From positions 11,359,216-11,423,215 of the forward strand of contig NC_134433.1 of assembly GCF_030867145.1 (NCBI RefSeq): DNA of 64,000 nucleotides, given 5' to 3'. The stretch is from Opisthocomus hoazin (Eukaryota; Chordata; Aves; Opisthocomiformes; Opisthocomidae). How positions within the stretch are numbered: position 1 is the first letter of the stretch; the number at the start of each line of letters is the position of its first letter. Of the stretch, positions 1-60,000 are shown piece by piece. The position numbers and the translations under genes are program-made. Below the pieces are notes generated by a model. The model saw nothing but the letters and a program-made list of their open reading frames with translations. It searched no databases and had not been told where the DNA came from.

Positions 1-3000
1 CATCCTGGTCCCAAATAGCCTCGCAGATTAAAATTTAGTTTCTTCACCTATTTCACAATCAATTTGTTTTACTTCTGCCTGGTGAGATTGCTAAAAAATC
101 CCTCAAACCCAACCCCCACCCCACAAAACCGTCAGAGGTCACTGAGAAGAGCCTGCCGGAGTTACTGGTACAAATCAGAGCTTATTGCACTTAGACATGA
201 GTAAGGCAAAATAACAAACTAAAAATAAAGGGATAAACTGCCCCCTCCCCAGAAACCAGACGCCATCCTCTTCCTCTAGAGCATGCCTCATCTTCCCTCG
301 CATTGAAAACAGTTCCGACCCCAGCACAGACCTGTTCCCACATGGCATGGGATCATTGCAGGATCTCCTGCTTGCAGGAATGTGAAGGGCTGAAGGAGTC
401 GGATGTATTGCAGAATGCCAAAAAGACTCCTCAAAAGTGGCGATACACCCACAACTGTGTTTGGCATCCAGTATTTTGTGTTAGTGTCACCAAATACAGA
501 AGTGGAAAATAGAATGATTACTACTAGGAAAAAAAAAAAAAAAAACAAAAACAAACATTGGGCTTTAGGCATAAGCAAATAATTTTTTTTTCTCATATGT
601 ATTTAATAAAGCAGCATCTCTTTGATTCTGTTCTGCTTATTTGATTGTCTAAAGCTGATATCAACATAAGGATAGTTACAGTAAGTATTTGAGTTCATTA
701 AATAACCCGAGATCTTTACATTGTTTAACAGTATCCTTTGTGATTTATAATAACTGACAGATATCCTAGAAAACAACTGCAGGTCTTTATAAGTTGCTTT
801 TTTACAGCATGAAAGTAGATATTTTAGTCAGTCTCGCAATGGGAGGAGTATTATTGCTGAGCAGAGCCACCAACCCAGGCACCTGGAAGTAATCAGATAC
901 CAAGACTTTACTTGTGCACCAGCTTTTGCTACATTCCAATTTGGGAGAATCACATTATTATTAGTCAAAATAATTTTAGCTTTGTAAGTTACGGGAAGTC
1001 TCAGTAAATAAAGAACCAGGAAGTTGCAACATATGTCAAGCAACTTCTTATAATGAATTTGTAAGATTGACGCACACAGCTGGAGGACAACGTAGCTACA
1101 TGGGCCAAAGGGACCACATACCACTAAATTGAAACTCCACAGTTATGTGCTGAAGGCCCTACCATGGGGACACTGAATGCAGCTTCTGTGCAGTCTTTAA
1201 TTTGTGTGCGCTAAGACAGAACAAAGTAATGCCGTGCAGAAGCCACATTATCACGATTCATTGCAGACCAAGAACTATATCTGGCTACTCCTGATTCTGT
1301 GATTCAGATTACATGCCATGAAGTTTCTTACCCTGGGAGCAAGGGTTAGACCATAGCATTTTGTGGAATAGTTTTGCACTCTAAAATACCGACAGTTTCC
1401 CTCTCCAAACAGACATTCAAAGAATGGTGAAGGGCTGGGCAGGAAATAAAGGTGGCAGTTTATCCCACTTGGAAAAAAAAACAAAAAGAAAAAAGTCACC
1501 ACATCACAAGACTATTTTAAGCTAAAAATGTCACTTGGAAATCAAACAGGGCCACATGGAAATTGGTCTGAACACAATGAAAAAAAAAAAGGAGGGAGGA
1601 GTCGTAAATACAGTGATCTCTAAGTCACACGTCTCCAAGGAGCTACCTCCTTCACATATGTGCTAACACTGGAGTGCTTAGTACCAGACGGTCTATTTGC
1701 TCACAATATTAAGGGGCATCTAGAAATAGCTATGGGAGATTTAAAATCGCCTGCCGATTGGATATAGAAAGGCTTGATCCAGAGATGGTCCGTCAGTCAA
1801 GAGTGTGGATTCCCTGGGCCTTCCTGATGACTGTCTTGCAAACTAGAAGAGAAAACAGGAAAACATTTTAGAACCACTGTGGAAGAGCAGTGTGCCAAAA
1901 GAAGTGTCAGACTCAACCTTCAGAAAGCAAATGTGAGACACACTGTCACCAGCACAGACAATACACCACTGCATCATTACACTTCAGCACTAATCCAAAG
2001 CAGAATTTCCAACTTAGTCTAAAAATTACAAACAGAAATTGCAATTTAATCTACCAAGTCCAGAGGCTACAATACAATTGAGAAGATTACCAACTCCTTT
2101 CACTCAGAACTAGAGTAAATGTGAATGAAGAGGAAACTACAATGGTTTAAGCTGCATTAAAAAATTAATATGTATCTGTCAGAAGACACCCCTTCAGACA
2201 CTCTCTCACCTTGTGTTCCTGACTCTCCACCAAACAGCCAGCAGATAACAGAGGACAAGCAGAGGTAAACAGTCCTTGATAAGGCTGTGGTTCTGCCCCA
2301 CCCCATTCATTCCAAGGATAGCTAGGATGGTATTTTACTGGCCTAGAAAAGCTGTGGCTAGTAACTTGGACTTCTCCACATAAATGGACAATCTCTCTCA
2401 CTTTCTTACTTCCCTAATATTACGCCACATTTTTGTACTGTGTTTAAGAAAAATCCACCAAAACCACACCCCAAACTGACGTGCACAATTTAACAGAATA
2501 AGGTTCAACATTCTCAGCACTGCTTACACATTATCATCCAGCATGCCATCTAGAATACAGCCCAGGGATTTGAGCAACCAAGGCAAATTCACATATGCTT
2601 TGCAATATGATAGTTCCTCCCCTGCCACGTTAGCATATTCATAATGAAACAGATCAAAAACAAGTCAAAAGCTTTACAATTGTCATTACTGCTTCTCCTG
2701 CAATATGTAAGTGTTGCTCCACGCCTTGGCCCATTAGTAAATACTGTTAACAAACAATGCAAGAAATACATTCCAAATGTATTTGCAAGGAATTTTCAAT
2801 TTTCAAATATATTCTAAGTATTTGCAGGTCCAGCTTACTCTTTCAGAACTGACAAAAGTTTCTCTGCAAGTTACAGAAAGTAACACATTATAGAAATAAG
2901 AACAGCAGTGAAGTCTACAAAATGTTCTAACACATTTTTCTTACACTTTTCACTCAAACATTTCTTGGAATAGTTCTGAAACACAACAGTAAACCCATGC

Positions 3001-3172
3001 GTTAACCTGTCAGCGAAACGAGTTCACTATAAAAACAATACCACATATTTGCCTGTCAGAAGCTATGGACGGGATCATTTCTCACCCAACTGCATTTTTT
3101 TCTCCTAAACAGAGCAATACAGAATTTTGTCAAACTCTTTGGATACCTACAGTGCACCAGAATGAAGTCATG
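1..3172 (-). other. PITPNA: PITPNA 3' UTR and possible downstream flank
   Basis: There is no convincing coding sequence here; ORFs on both strands lack family resemblance. It is AT-rich with A/T homopolymers, as expected of a long 3' UTR. I saw no canonical AATAAA on the minus strand. ATTAAA occurs at 2050-2045, 1201-1196 and 607-602. The last is followed downstream by a T/G-rich tract (minus strand of about 526-560) and is my best guess for the transcript end. Confidence 0.55.
602..607 (-). terminator. PITPNA: Candidate PITPNA poly(A) signal (ATTAAA)
   Basis: ATTAAA is read on the minus strand, with a long T-rich tract 40-80 nt downstream that could act as the downstream element. This implies a 3' UTR of about 2.6 kb. 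It is chosen only by motif and spacing, and other ATTAAA copies lie closer to the stop codon. Confidence 0.35.
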
Positions 3173-25306
<22,134 letters not shown>

Positions 25307-25609
25307 GGCGGCCCCGCGGCGCGCCTCCCGCCCGGGCCGGCCTCGCTGAAGGTGACAGCCTCCTCCCGCCCGCTCCGCTGGACCGCGCCGGGACGGGGAC
25401 GGGGACGGGGAGGGGGGGGGAGGGACGGGGGGGGCCGGGGCGGCAGGAGCAGGGGCGGGGCGTTTCTGCGGCAACGGCTGCGTCACGGCGCCACGCAGGC
25501 GTCCTTACCTCAGCGGCGCGGCGCGCGGGAGGACCTTGGCGCGGCGTGAGGGCGGGGGAGCGGGCTCGAGGCCTTCCCGCCCTCTGGGCCGGGGGGCGCG
25601 AGTGTTGCG

Positions 25610-25637
25610 CCCCCCCCCCCCCCCCCCCCCCCCCCCC
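25610..25637. repeat. C28 homopolymer upstream of PITPNA
   Basis: Twenty-eight consecutive C on the plus strand (G on the transcribed-gene strand) lie about 0.3 kb upstream of the ATG. Such a tract can form G-quadruplex or i-motif structures and is also prone to length error in sequencing. Confidence 0.9.
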
Positions 25638-26464
25638 GCCCTCAGTGCGGCGTGAGGGAAACGGGGTACCCGGCGCCCACACGCTCCCTCCTCGGGCTTT
25701 GTGGCCCGCTCGGTCAGTGACCGAAAGCCCCTCTCTCTGTGGAGGGCTGACAAACGACGCGGGTATTAACGCAGATAGCTCGGGGGCAAGTCAAGGCTGC
25801 CGTCAGGTGGGAGGAGCGTGTCTCCACCTTGGCATCAGGTCATGATTTAGTCATGATTTACGGCGTTGTCAAGTACTCTCTCGTTGTTAGTGCTGCTTCC
25901 AAGGAGCAGCCACCCGAGCTGTGATTTGCATTAAGAATAACCCCACATATTTATTAGAAGATAATTGCAAAAAACCCTTTTATGGGACCTGGACTAAATA
26001 AAACAGCTAAAGAGCACTAATTTTACTACCTTATCACTGAAATCACAGAGGGAGTATTGTCTTTATTTGATTGAAAAAGTAAGCCACCATAGATGGAGCA
26101 TCACCAAGCTCAAGCATGGATAACCAAAATGCGTGGCTTTTCCACTGCCACGCTGCATCTCTTCTGTAGCAGCCCTGTCTAAGGCCACAGTTGTTCATCT
26201 TTCACTGTTTGAGACCAGTTCACCCTGTATAACAGAGCCTGGTGTCTTTCTCAACCTGCTGTCTACATTTAGAGGTTAAAATACGTCCAACAGATATTAA
26301 CTGACATGTGGCTGACAGAAGAAAAAAAGGAAACATTCAACATGCATCATGCCTTTTGGTAGATGACACTGTGTAAAGCCGTTCATACTTACATTGTCTC
26401 ATTAGGAACAAAGTAATACCTTTATTATGTTCAGCCTCAAAAGGAAAACTAACAATTAACTTAA

Positions 26465-26580
26465 TACCACATTTATTTTTAGATAGTACTGCAAGAGCGC
26501 ACATCACCTTACAAACACAGAAAAGACGACACAGGCCTGGCCCAAGGAGCTTACAATTCAACTCTGACAAATACTACCAA
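26465..26580 (-). repeat. Candidate ancient amniote SINE-like remnant
   Basis: The minus strand reads TTGAATTGTAAGCTCCTTGG, then GCCAGGCC, then TTTTCTGTGTTTGTAAG and, further on, AAAATAAATG. This order resembles the conserved tail of old amniote SINEs (ATTGTAAGCTCCTTGGGGCAGGG followed by TGTGTTTGTACAG and a closing AAATAAAT). The rest is too diverged to place, though similarity may continue to about 26720. It rests on recollection, not alignment. Confidence 0.45.
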
Positions 26581-28389
26581 AAAAATTTTGTGAAGAGGAG
26601 GAGGAGGAGGTGGGTGAGACTAACGCCGCCAAGTTAAAAAGGGGACTTTTTGAAAAAGTGGATTGTCCCAGGAATAAAAAGCGAGTGACAGAGGGCCAGG
26701 CACAAGGAAGTGACAAGCAGCGGTAGGAAGGATGACAACATAGAGCACAGGACACTTGATAAAAACAGATTGCGCAGAGACAGGCTGAGCAGCACAGGTA
26801 GAAAAACAAGGACCTGTAGGGTTTATAATTAACATGTAGGAATGCATCTACATAACACATCACTATTTCAGCTATTCCAGAGAAGATAACATTGTGAAAT
26901 ACAAGTCAGAAGTGGTGCGCTTTTAAAAAAAACAAAAACAAAACAAAACAAAAAAAACAGTCCCTTCCTATCAGGAATCCTACTGTAATATTAGTTTCCA
27001 TTATGAATACTTTGCAGTTCTAAACTGGGATGTAGGGAATACCAAAAGCTCTGCAGATGCAGAAAAGACTCAAAGGAAAAAAAAAACAAACTTGTAGTTT
27101 TAAAGATTTCATTCTTCTTACCCTACAGTATCTGCTTTATATTTTGTGGCATATTTTCCAAATTCATCAGCCTGTCAAGAGGGAAATCTACTTTAAAACA
27201 TTTTAGTGATTTACTGACTTCATTAAAATCTCATTATCCTACAATTTTCCTTTGTAGACAGAGCATGAAGAGGCCAGGCTTTGTTGTGGCAATTTAACAT
27301 TTCAATGGCTGTAGCAGCATTGCAGTTAAGTTGGAATCTCAGTAAGATTTGCCTTTTTTTTTTCCCAGACATCTGTGTCCAGTTTCATCTGAAGGATCCA
27401 GATACTCTGTGACAGTAACTGAGTAAAGGTGTAAGTGTCCTATTAAGCAAAACAGCAGAGACTTTCTCTGCTACTCGATAGCATCGTTGCATTAGTGCTA
27501 TACAGACTGTATTGATAGGGCTTAGGTACCGACATATTAGTGAAACGAAAAAGCTGTCACCCTCCCTTCCCGCTCTGTTAATTTATTTTTTTAAAATATG
27601 ATGCATATTAAATGCATGTGAGTCTGTAGAGGCCGGGAGCAGCATTTCCAGAAGGTGCAATCACCCTTACACGGCAACACCTTTGACTCAGAGGTCTCCT
27701 ACGAACAGCAAGTACTCACAGATCAGGTTTCTGCTTCATTACATTCCATTGGGGATGCTTCTGTGGAGGAGACAGGGTCTTTCCCATGACCAACCTCCTT
27801 GTACTTCTCATATGGATGAGGGGGCACAAGGGGAATTAAAAAAAAAAACCCTACGAATTCTAGCATTTAGGAATTATGAAAGTAGTTACACACATTGACC
27901 CATATTTGAGCCATACAAGTAAGTGTATTATCGATTTAGATTGATGTGGCTCTCTGGTAGCCCATTTATTTTTTCCACAAGGTGGCTCATGCACATAGAA
28001 GAGCGCATCAGGAATATCCTTGGTCTTGCACCCCTTGGCTAGAAAGCAGCAATGCTGTTTTCCATTCCAAATGTAAGTCATCCACAATTACATTTCCGTA
28101 AGCATCAAAGAACGAAGCAAATTGCCGATGACCAACCAACCAACCATGTGTATCAGGACCATCCCAACCGTGTTTGTTTCTGCACCGTGCAAGACAGCAT
28201 TTAGACAAGGCCGAAGCAGGAACACTCTGTGCTCCGAGGGGCTCACCCTTGCACGTGGTGCAGCATTTGAGCAGCTATGCCACAAGCAGTAGAGTATTTG
28301 CACATCTTGCATGCAGATACAGTTTTTTTGATTGATCGATTTGAGCCTGCTTTTAAAATTAGTTCAGTTCATAACTGTCAGAGCAAATT

Positions 28390-28745
28390 AAACCCCATGA
28401 GATCAGACCAGTGTTTCACCTAGCGCTGCATATATTTTCTCCATCTTTGACCAATTTCTTAAGAGACAAAGCACGTAGAAAAGTAATCTTTCCTTGGCAT
28501 AACTTTCCGAGTCACAGCAACTTAAAATCTCCCTGAGTTAGTGGATGCATCAGACCATTGTTTAACCAGCCCCTTTGCAAAAAAAGTTACACTTCTGTTC
28601 CCCACTAGGTTCTGCAGCAACGAATTCCACAGTTTGACTTTGCACTGCATGAGAAAGCACTCCCGTTTGTCTGTTCAACCCTGAACAACTGAAACTTCAT
28701 TATGTACCCACTAGTCCTTGTGACTGCGAGCCAAAGGCACGCTTT
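28390..28745 (-). repeat. Ancient CR1/L3-type LINE 3' fragment, minus orientation
   Basis: On the plus strand, AGATCAGACCAGTGTTTCACC, then GTTCTGCAGCAACGAATTCCACAGTTTGACT, then AGAAAGCACTCCC with TTTGTCTGTTC, then CCACTAGTCCTTGTGACT occur in the same order as in the reverse complement of an old CR1/L3 3' region. It is diverged and contains no usable ORF. Confidence 0.7.
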
Positions 28746-31647
28746 ACTCCCAAGCTGCAAACAGAGCCTGAAACCGGGACTCAGAGGCATGAGCTCTATT
28801 CCTCACAGCTGACCAGCAGCTTCTAAACACCGTGGCACATCAGCAGAGACCCCAACCACCTACATCAACCATTTTGTCTGATGAAACTGGGTTAAAGCAT
28901 ACTCCTGATAAAGCACAGGAACTGGGCACTGCAGTAGGGACAGCAGGAATAAGAGGGTGTTCTTTGTTTAATTTAGCTGCACACATTTCAAAGGCAGCAT
29001 CATCTTCACTGCGACTTCATGAAAATATGCCACTTTCTGCATTCGACTATTTTGCAAAGACATATCAGGAATTTAAGTGACATAGGGGTGGCAGCTATCA
29101 CTTTCAGTGATCTGAAACTGAGGTGAAAGTAATGCGGAGCTAGCACACTGACACCCTTCAACAGCTGTCTCTATTTTAAGACACTTGAGTGAGGTCTGTG
29201 GCTCACTCACCTGTCTGAGCTCTTGCTAAAAAAAGATACTTAATTTGTCATTGTCATGTCACAAATATCTCAGAGCAAGAGTAGGAATCTTCTCAAAATA
29301 TTTAGAAGTATAGTAATATGAAATACAGAAATCTGCAGAAAGCCCTCTGGAAATCTAGGCAAGCTGTACTACTGCTGGTGGGTCTCTGAACATGTCCTTG
29401 AGATAATGCCAGGTGGAATGGAAAACAAATCAGCACTTTGCCTCCTTAATTATTGCTTAGCACAAAAGAAAAAAAAAGCCAGGAAGATCACTAAATCATC
29501 ACCAAAGCTAGAGGCCAACAAAAGACAAAAAGTTCTAGAAAAGCGTTGACAGCAGGCAATAAGGCTGTCTTGGAACAAACACATTTAATAAAGGCAACAT
29601 TAAAAAAAAAAATTCCATAGATGTGTAAAATACTCAAGTGGCAAGTCATTTCCGCACAAGTGACTGAGGACTGAAAGGTACCACGAGGAGCGGAGCAGCC
29701 CTGGACCCTCCCGCCGGAGCCAGGGACTCGAGATGGCGCTGCTGCCCCACAAAGCCACCCCGTCACCCTGCGCTGGACGGCCACCAGCCCGGGACTCCCT
29801 CCAGCCCAGGCTCTGCACGAGGTCACCAAGCTAGCTGTCTAGGGAAGGCAAAGGCCAGGGCTGAGCATCTGCATGCTCAAACCATCCGCACAGGCGTTAA
29901 CACCCAGTTTCCAGGTAATTTCTCAAAGGAAGGTCCAAGTGCAGTGTTGTTTCTAATCCCCAGCTTAGAGCTAACGGGCCAGCGATTGAGTCTTGTACTT
30001 CTCGGACCAGACATACAGAAGTTGAATGACTTACCCCCTGCCAGGCTTTGCAGTAACGCAGGAGCTGGCAGTTCAGAAAGCACCATCGCTGTATCGTCAC
30101 AACTGTTATATTTCTGCCCCCAACCTTCCCGTAGGCACTAGCTCAGCCCAGCCCATACGCTGCTGCACACCGCTGGTGACATTCATCCACAGCGCTGCAC
30201 TGTCCTACTCCGAGCAGGTCCCAGTGGTGCAGTGGTTAACACTAGTCACAAGGCTACAGGGGCCAAGTTATTGACCTCAACAAGAAGGTTAAGGGCAGAA
30301 AAGTCAACTTCAGACAAGACTTAGGAAAACCTCTATAAAAATAAGCAGGTTAAGAATTCCCTTTGTATTCCCTCGCCTGGGGCACCTTTACCCACATGTA
30401 TTGCTCTAAGTCAGCTTCACCATACAATCAATCACCACATACTCTGTCCAGACAGAGTATTGACATCGTAGAAGGCTCTTAATACAGCCAAACTGGCAGC
30501 TTTTTGGTCAGTCACAGTAACGTGGTGTTCCGCAGCTTGGGGGCTATTATCCCAACAATGTAAATAAACTATGGCTAGAAGAAGAATTACATCACAATAT
30601 CACCCTGCCATATGTCCACGGGATCCAGTTACCAGACAAAGGAGTGTTCTGCACTCTTGATTCTTTTCAACAGCAATTCAGCTCGTGACACATGAGCACC
30701 AAGGTATTTGGAGCTCCAGAACTCAGCTTCAAGAAGCTTCTCCACTTTACTAAATACACGCTGCTGCTCCCCTCCCAGGGTCATGTTGGAGGAAAGAAGA
30801 GGCAAAAGGCAACAAGTCTCAAAGCACTTCATCGGTAAACAAGATCCAATTCCTATCTCAAAGGATCCAGGACTGCAGACAGATTAAAACACATACAGGT
30901 GGTTTGTGGGCCAGGAACAGGAGGAATTCCAGGCTTCTGAAGGCTTGGTCTAGGACCAAGCAGTCCACTAGACTCTTCATTTCAGTGTGGAAGGCAGATC
31001 CATTGCTCACAGTCCGTGTCATTTGCAGTAATAAAAAGTTCAGGAGCTGTCAGTGCTAGCAGCCAACGCAATACACTGAAGCTGTGCTCATACACATAGG
31101 AATAAAATCCCTTTCCCTGCCTCAGAAACAGTCTGGGGTGTGTCTGGATAGACAGTTAAAACCACTGGGTCCAACTACATATCAAGCATAAAGACCATTA
31201 TGAAGCCTCAGGGAGGGAGGAGAGTGCAGCTTGCATCTGACACAATGTCAGCCAAGGCTGGGGGAAGAGGGGGAGAAAACAGACTTCGGTGTGTTACATT
31301 TGCAGAATCAGATCTTTCTTCCCTCTTCCGCCATCCTAATTCCTTCTCTCCCCAATTTCCTGTGCAGAGACTCCGCTGCTGGAGAGTGTGATGAAGGGAT
31401 AATTTAAGACACAATATCTGTGTGGCCTTTATAAAAAGAAAAAGTGTCCCATATTCTGGGGTAAGGAGTGGGAAGTCTCCTCCTGCCATATATCTGAGGA
31501 AAGCTCAGTCATGATGTCTGGCTCTCACTCCAGTGATGAGCAAAGACTGGCAGAGTCAGGCAGAGAAAAAGCCTGGCTTGCACCACAGGCAGAACCCATG
31601 GATGTGGTAGGAACCTGTACAGGGGAGGTTGTATTTGAAGCACCAGT

Positions 31648-58281
<26,634 letters not shown>

Positions 58282-59780
58282 CTGCAGGGACCACAACAAC
58301 GTCCAGTGAGTCCACAGACACAGCACATGCTGCTCAAAGAGTGCAAAAAAGCCTGATTTAAGAGACCTCTCTACTGGAACACAAGCAAACCTGCCTGTTA
58401 GGCACTCAGGTGTAAAACTCATTTTTGCAGGTATCAGTTTTCCAAGTTACCTGGAGGGATGGGGGAGCATGGCTGCCCTTGGAGCAGCCCCTCCAGTGCA
58501 CACACCATGCACCAGAGGAACATTCAAGGACTCCGTTCCACCTCCCGAGCAAGAGGTATGAAAACGCAGCAAATACCAACTGCCCGGAGCCCACTCCCTC
58601 ACCACCTGTACGGGACAGGCAGCCCACTTGTAAGGCAGCGAGGACACACATGCCAGGGCGGGGGGGCTTCAGCCAGCACCCCAATCTCCCAGCTGCCTGC
58701 TGGCAGAGGCTGGGCCTGGGGAGGCAGCCCCACAGCCCTAACGGTGGCTTTAATGACCCACCAGCTCTGCTCAGCCCTACGCAGGAGCACAGATCTGCTC
58801 TGGGAGGTGAGCACAGGTCCTATCTGTGCCATGGGTGCTATATATGCAGTTTATCCCACAGGTGGCTCATCAAGGAGCACTTTTTGCTAACTGCCAGACC
58901 ACCCAGCTGGGAGACAAGGTGAACCACATCCTGCCCCATCCTCGCTGCGCAGATAGCAGGCTGCACTGGGGACACCTCCCAGCACACGCTGCTCCCCCTC
59001 AGCACACCGGCATCCCCGGGCTGCCCCGCAGATGCTGCAGCCACATCAACTGCCTCCAGCTCCCCCCAGCCCAGTCCCTGGGGCCCAGGAGAGCGAGCGG
59101 CAGGTTCAGGAGCAGACCTGGCTGCCCGAGGGGCTGCTCCAGAGAGCCCCGAGGTGCACAGCACCAGGGCCAACCCTGGGTCATAAGGCAGGTGGCCATT
59201 TTAGACAAGCTGAGCCTTTTCCCTGCCCAGAGCATGCTCCAGCCAGGCACCGTAAGGAAGGCTGCGCACCACGGCCCAAGGCAGCTCCTCAGGGCTCCCC
59301 ACAGGGCAGAGACCCCATCCCTGGGATGCTGGGGGGGGGGGGACACAGCCTGGCCCAGCTCCCTGAAGGCTGTCAGGGCGCCCGGAGCCGCTGCAGACCC
59401 CCGCCCTGGGAAGCCAGCCTGCGGCCGTGCCCCTCCACCCACTGCGCAGGCCCCCAGCGCAGCCCCCGACGCGCTTCCTCCGCCGCCTCCTCTTCCTCAT
59501 CCCCGCACGCCCCCTCCCCAGCCCCGCGCGGCCTTGCTCAGCACAGAGAACCCCTCCTCCACTCCCCCCACTCTCCGCACCCAACCCCGCCGCATCCCGC
59601 ACCCCTCCTTCCCCGACCGATCCCCAGCGCACCCCGCTCCCTACCCGCAACCCACCCCCACGCACCTAGCTCTTCCCCATCACACACACCCCCCCCCCCC
59701 CCCCTTCCTACAGGGCACGCCGGCCGCTCCCACCCACCCATGCACCCCCTGACACCCCGATCCAACGCACCCCCACTCAC
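58282..59780 (-). other. SLC43A2: SLC43A2 intron 1 (within the 5' UTR)
   Basis: About 1.5 kb lies between the candidate non-coding exon 1 and the coding exon 2. It contains a G12 run at 59331-59342 and a (CA)n plus C16 tract at 59681-59704. The long plus-strand ORFs here are rich in Pro, Ala, Ser and Arg and follow base composition. Confidence 0.55.
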
Positions 59781-59812
59781 CCTCCTCCTCCGCGCACCCC
59801 GCTCCGCGCCGC
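59781..59812 (-). other. SLC43A2: Candidate non-coding exon 1 of SLC43A2
   Basis: A strong donor (GGAGG|GTGAGT) has its last exonic base at 59781. A TATA-like GGATAAAAAC lies at about 836-827 of 59 kb, which would put initiation 25-30 nt downstream, near 59805. The right edge is therefore approximate. No ATG lies between. Confidence 0.55.
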
Positions 59813-59925
59813 CGCGCTCCCCCCGCGGTTTTTATCCCTCCTCCGGAGCAAACAAGCGCCGCCGCTCATTGGTCGCCTCCCCGGCCAATGACCGCGCCAG
59901 CCGCTGCCGCCGGGGCACGTGGCGG
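59781..59925 (-). promoter_or_regulatory. SLC43A2: SLC43A2 core promoter: TATA-like box, two opposed CCAAT boxes, E-box
   Basis: In minus-strand order toward the gene: CACGTG E-box at 59916-59921 (palindromic), a CCAAT box at 59885-59889 (on the plus strand), a CCAAT box at 59872-59868 (on the minus strand), and GATAAAAA at about 59835-59828, followed by the exon 1 donor. The CCAAT boxes lie about 35-60 bp upstream of the TATA-like site, in inverted orientation to each other. It sits in the CpG island. Confidence 0.7.
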
Positions 59926-59935
59926 CCCGCGCACC

Positions 59936-60000
59936 ACCCCGGTACCCCCCGGTACCCCCCCCCCCGGTACCAACCCCCCTACCCCCGGTACCCCCCCCCC
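59936..60000. repeat. Short tandem array of GGTACC-C(n) units
   Basis: GGTACC palindromes occur at 59941, 59951, 59966 and 59987, separated by C-rich spacers (C4 to C10), just upstream of the SLC43A2 core promoter. It is a small GC-rich minisatellite. Confidence 0.85.

Larger units (their letters stand above)
25731..31647 (-). other. SLC43A2: Spacer between PITPNA promoter and SLC43A2 stop; probable SLC43A2 3' UTR
   Basis: About 5.9 kb without a coding exon. Minus-strand AATAAA occurs at 27970-27965, 27587-27582, 26477-26472, 26067-26062 and 25955-25950, and ATTAAA at 29588-29583. SLC43A2 transcripts in mammals have, as I recall, long 3' UTRs, so much of this stretch may be transcribed, but I cannot choose the end. 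Ancient retroposon remnants lie at 26465-26580 and 28390-28745, and an (A3-4C)n tract at about 26926-26957. Confidence 0.55.

Noticed and set aside
30215-30260. AGTGGTGCAGTGGTTAACACTAG as a tRNA-derived SINE head or tRNA fragment
   Set aside because: It resembles an A-box region, but I found no B-box, cloverleaf or characteristic SINE body after it.
58826-59752. 308-codon plus-strand ORF
   Set aside because: The second half is proline repeats from C-rich DNA, and it runs through SLC43A2 intron 1 antisense. There is no recognisable start context or homology.
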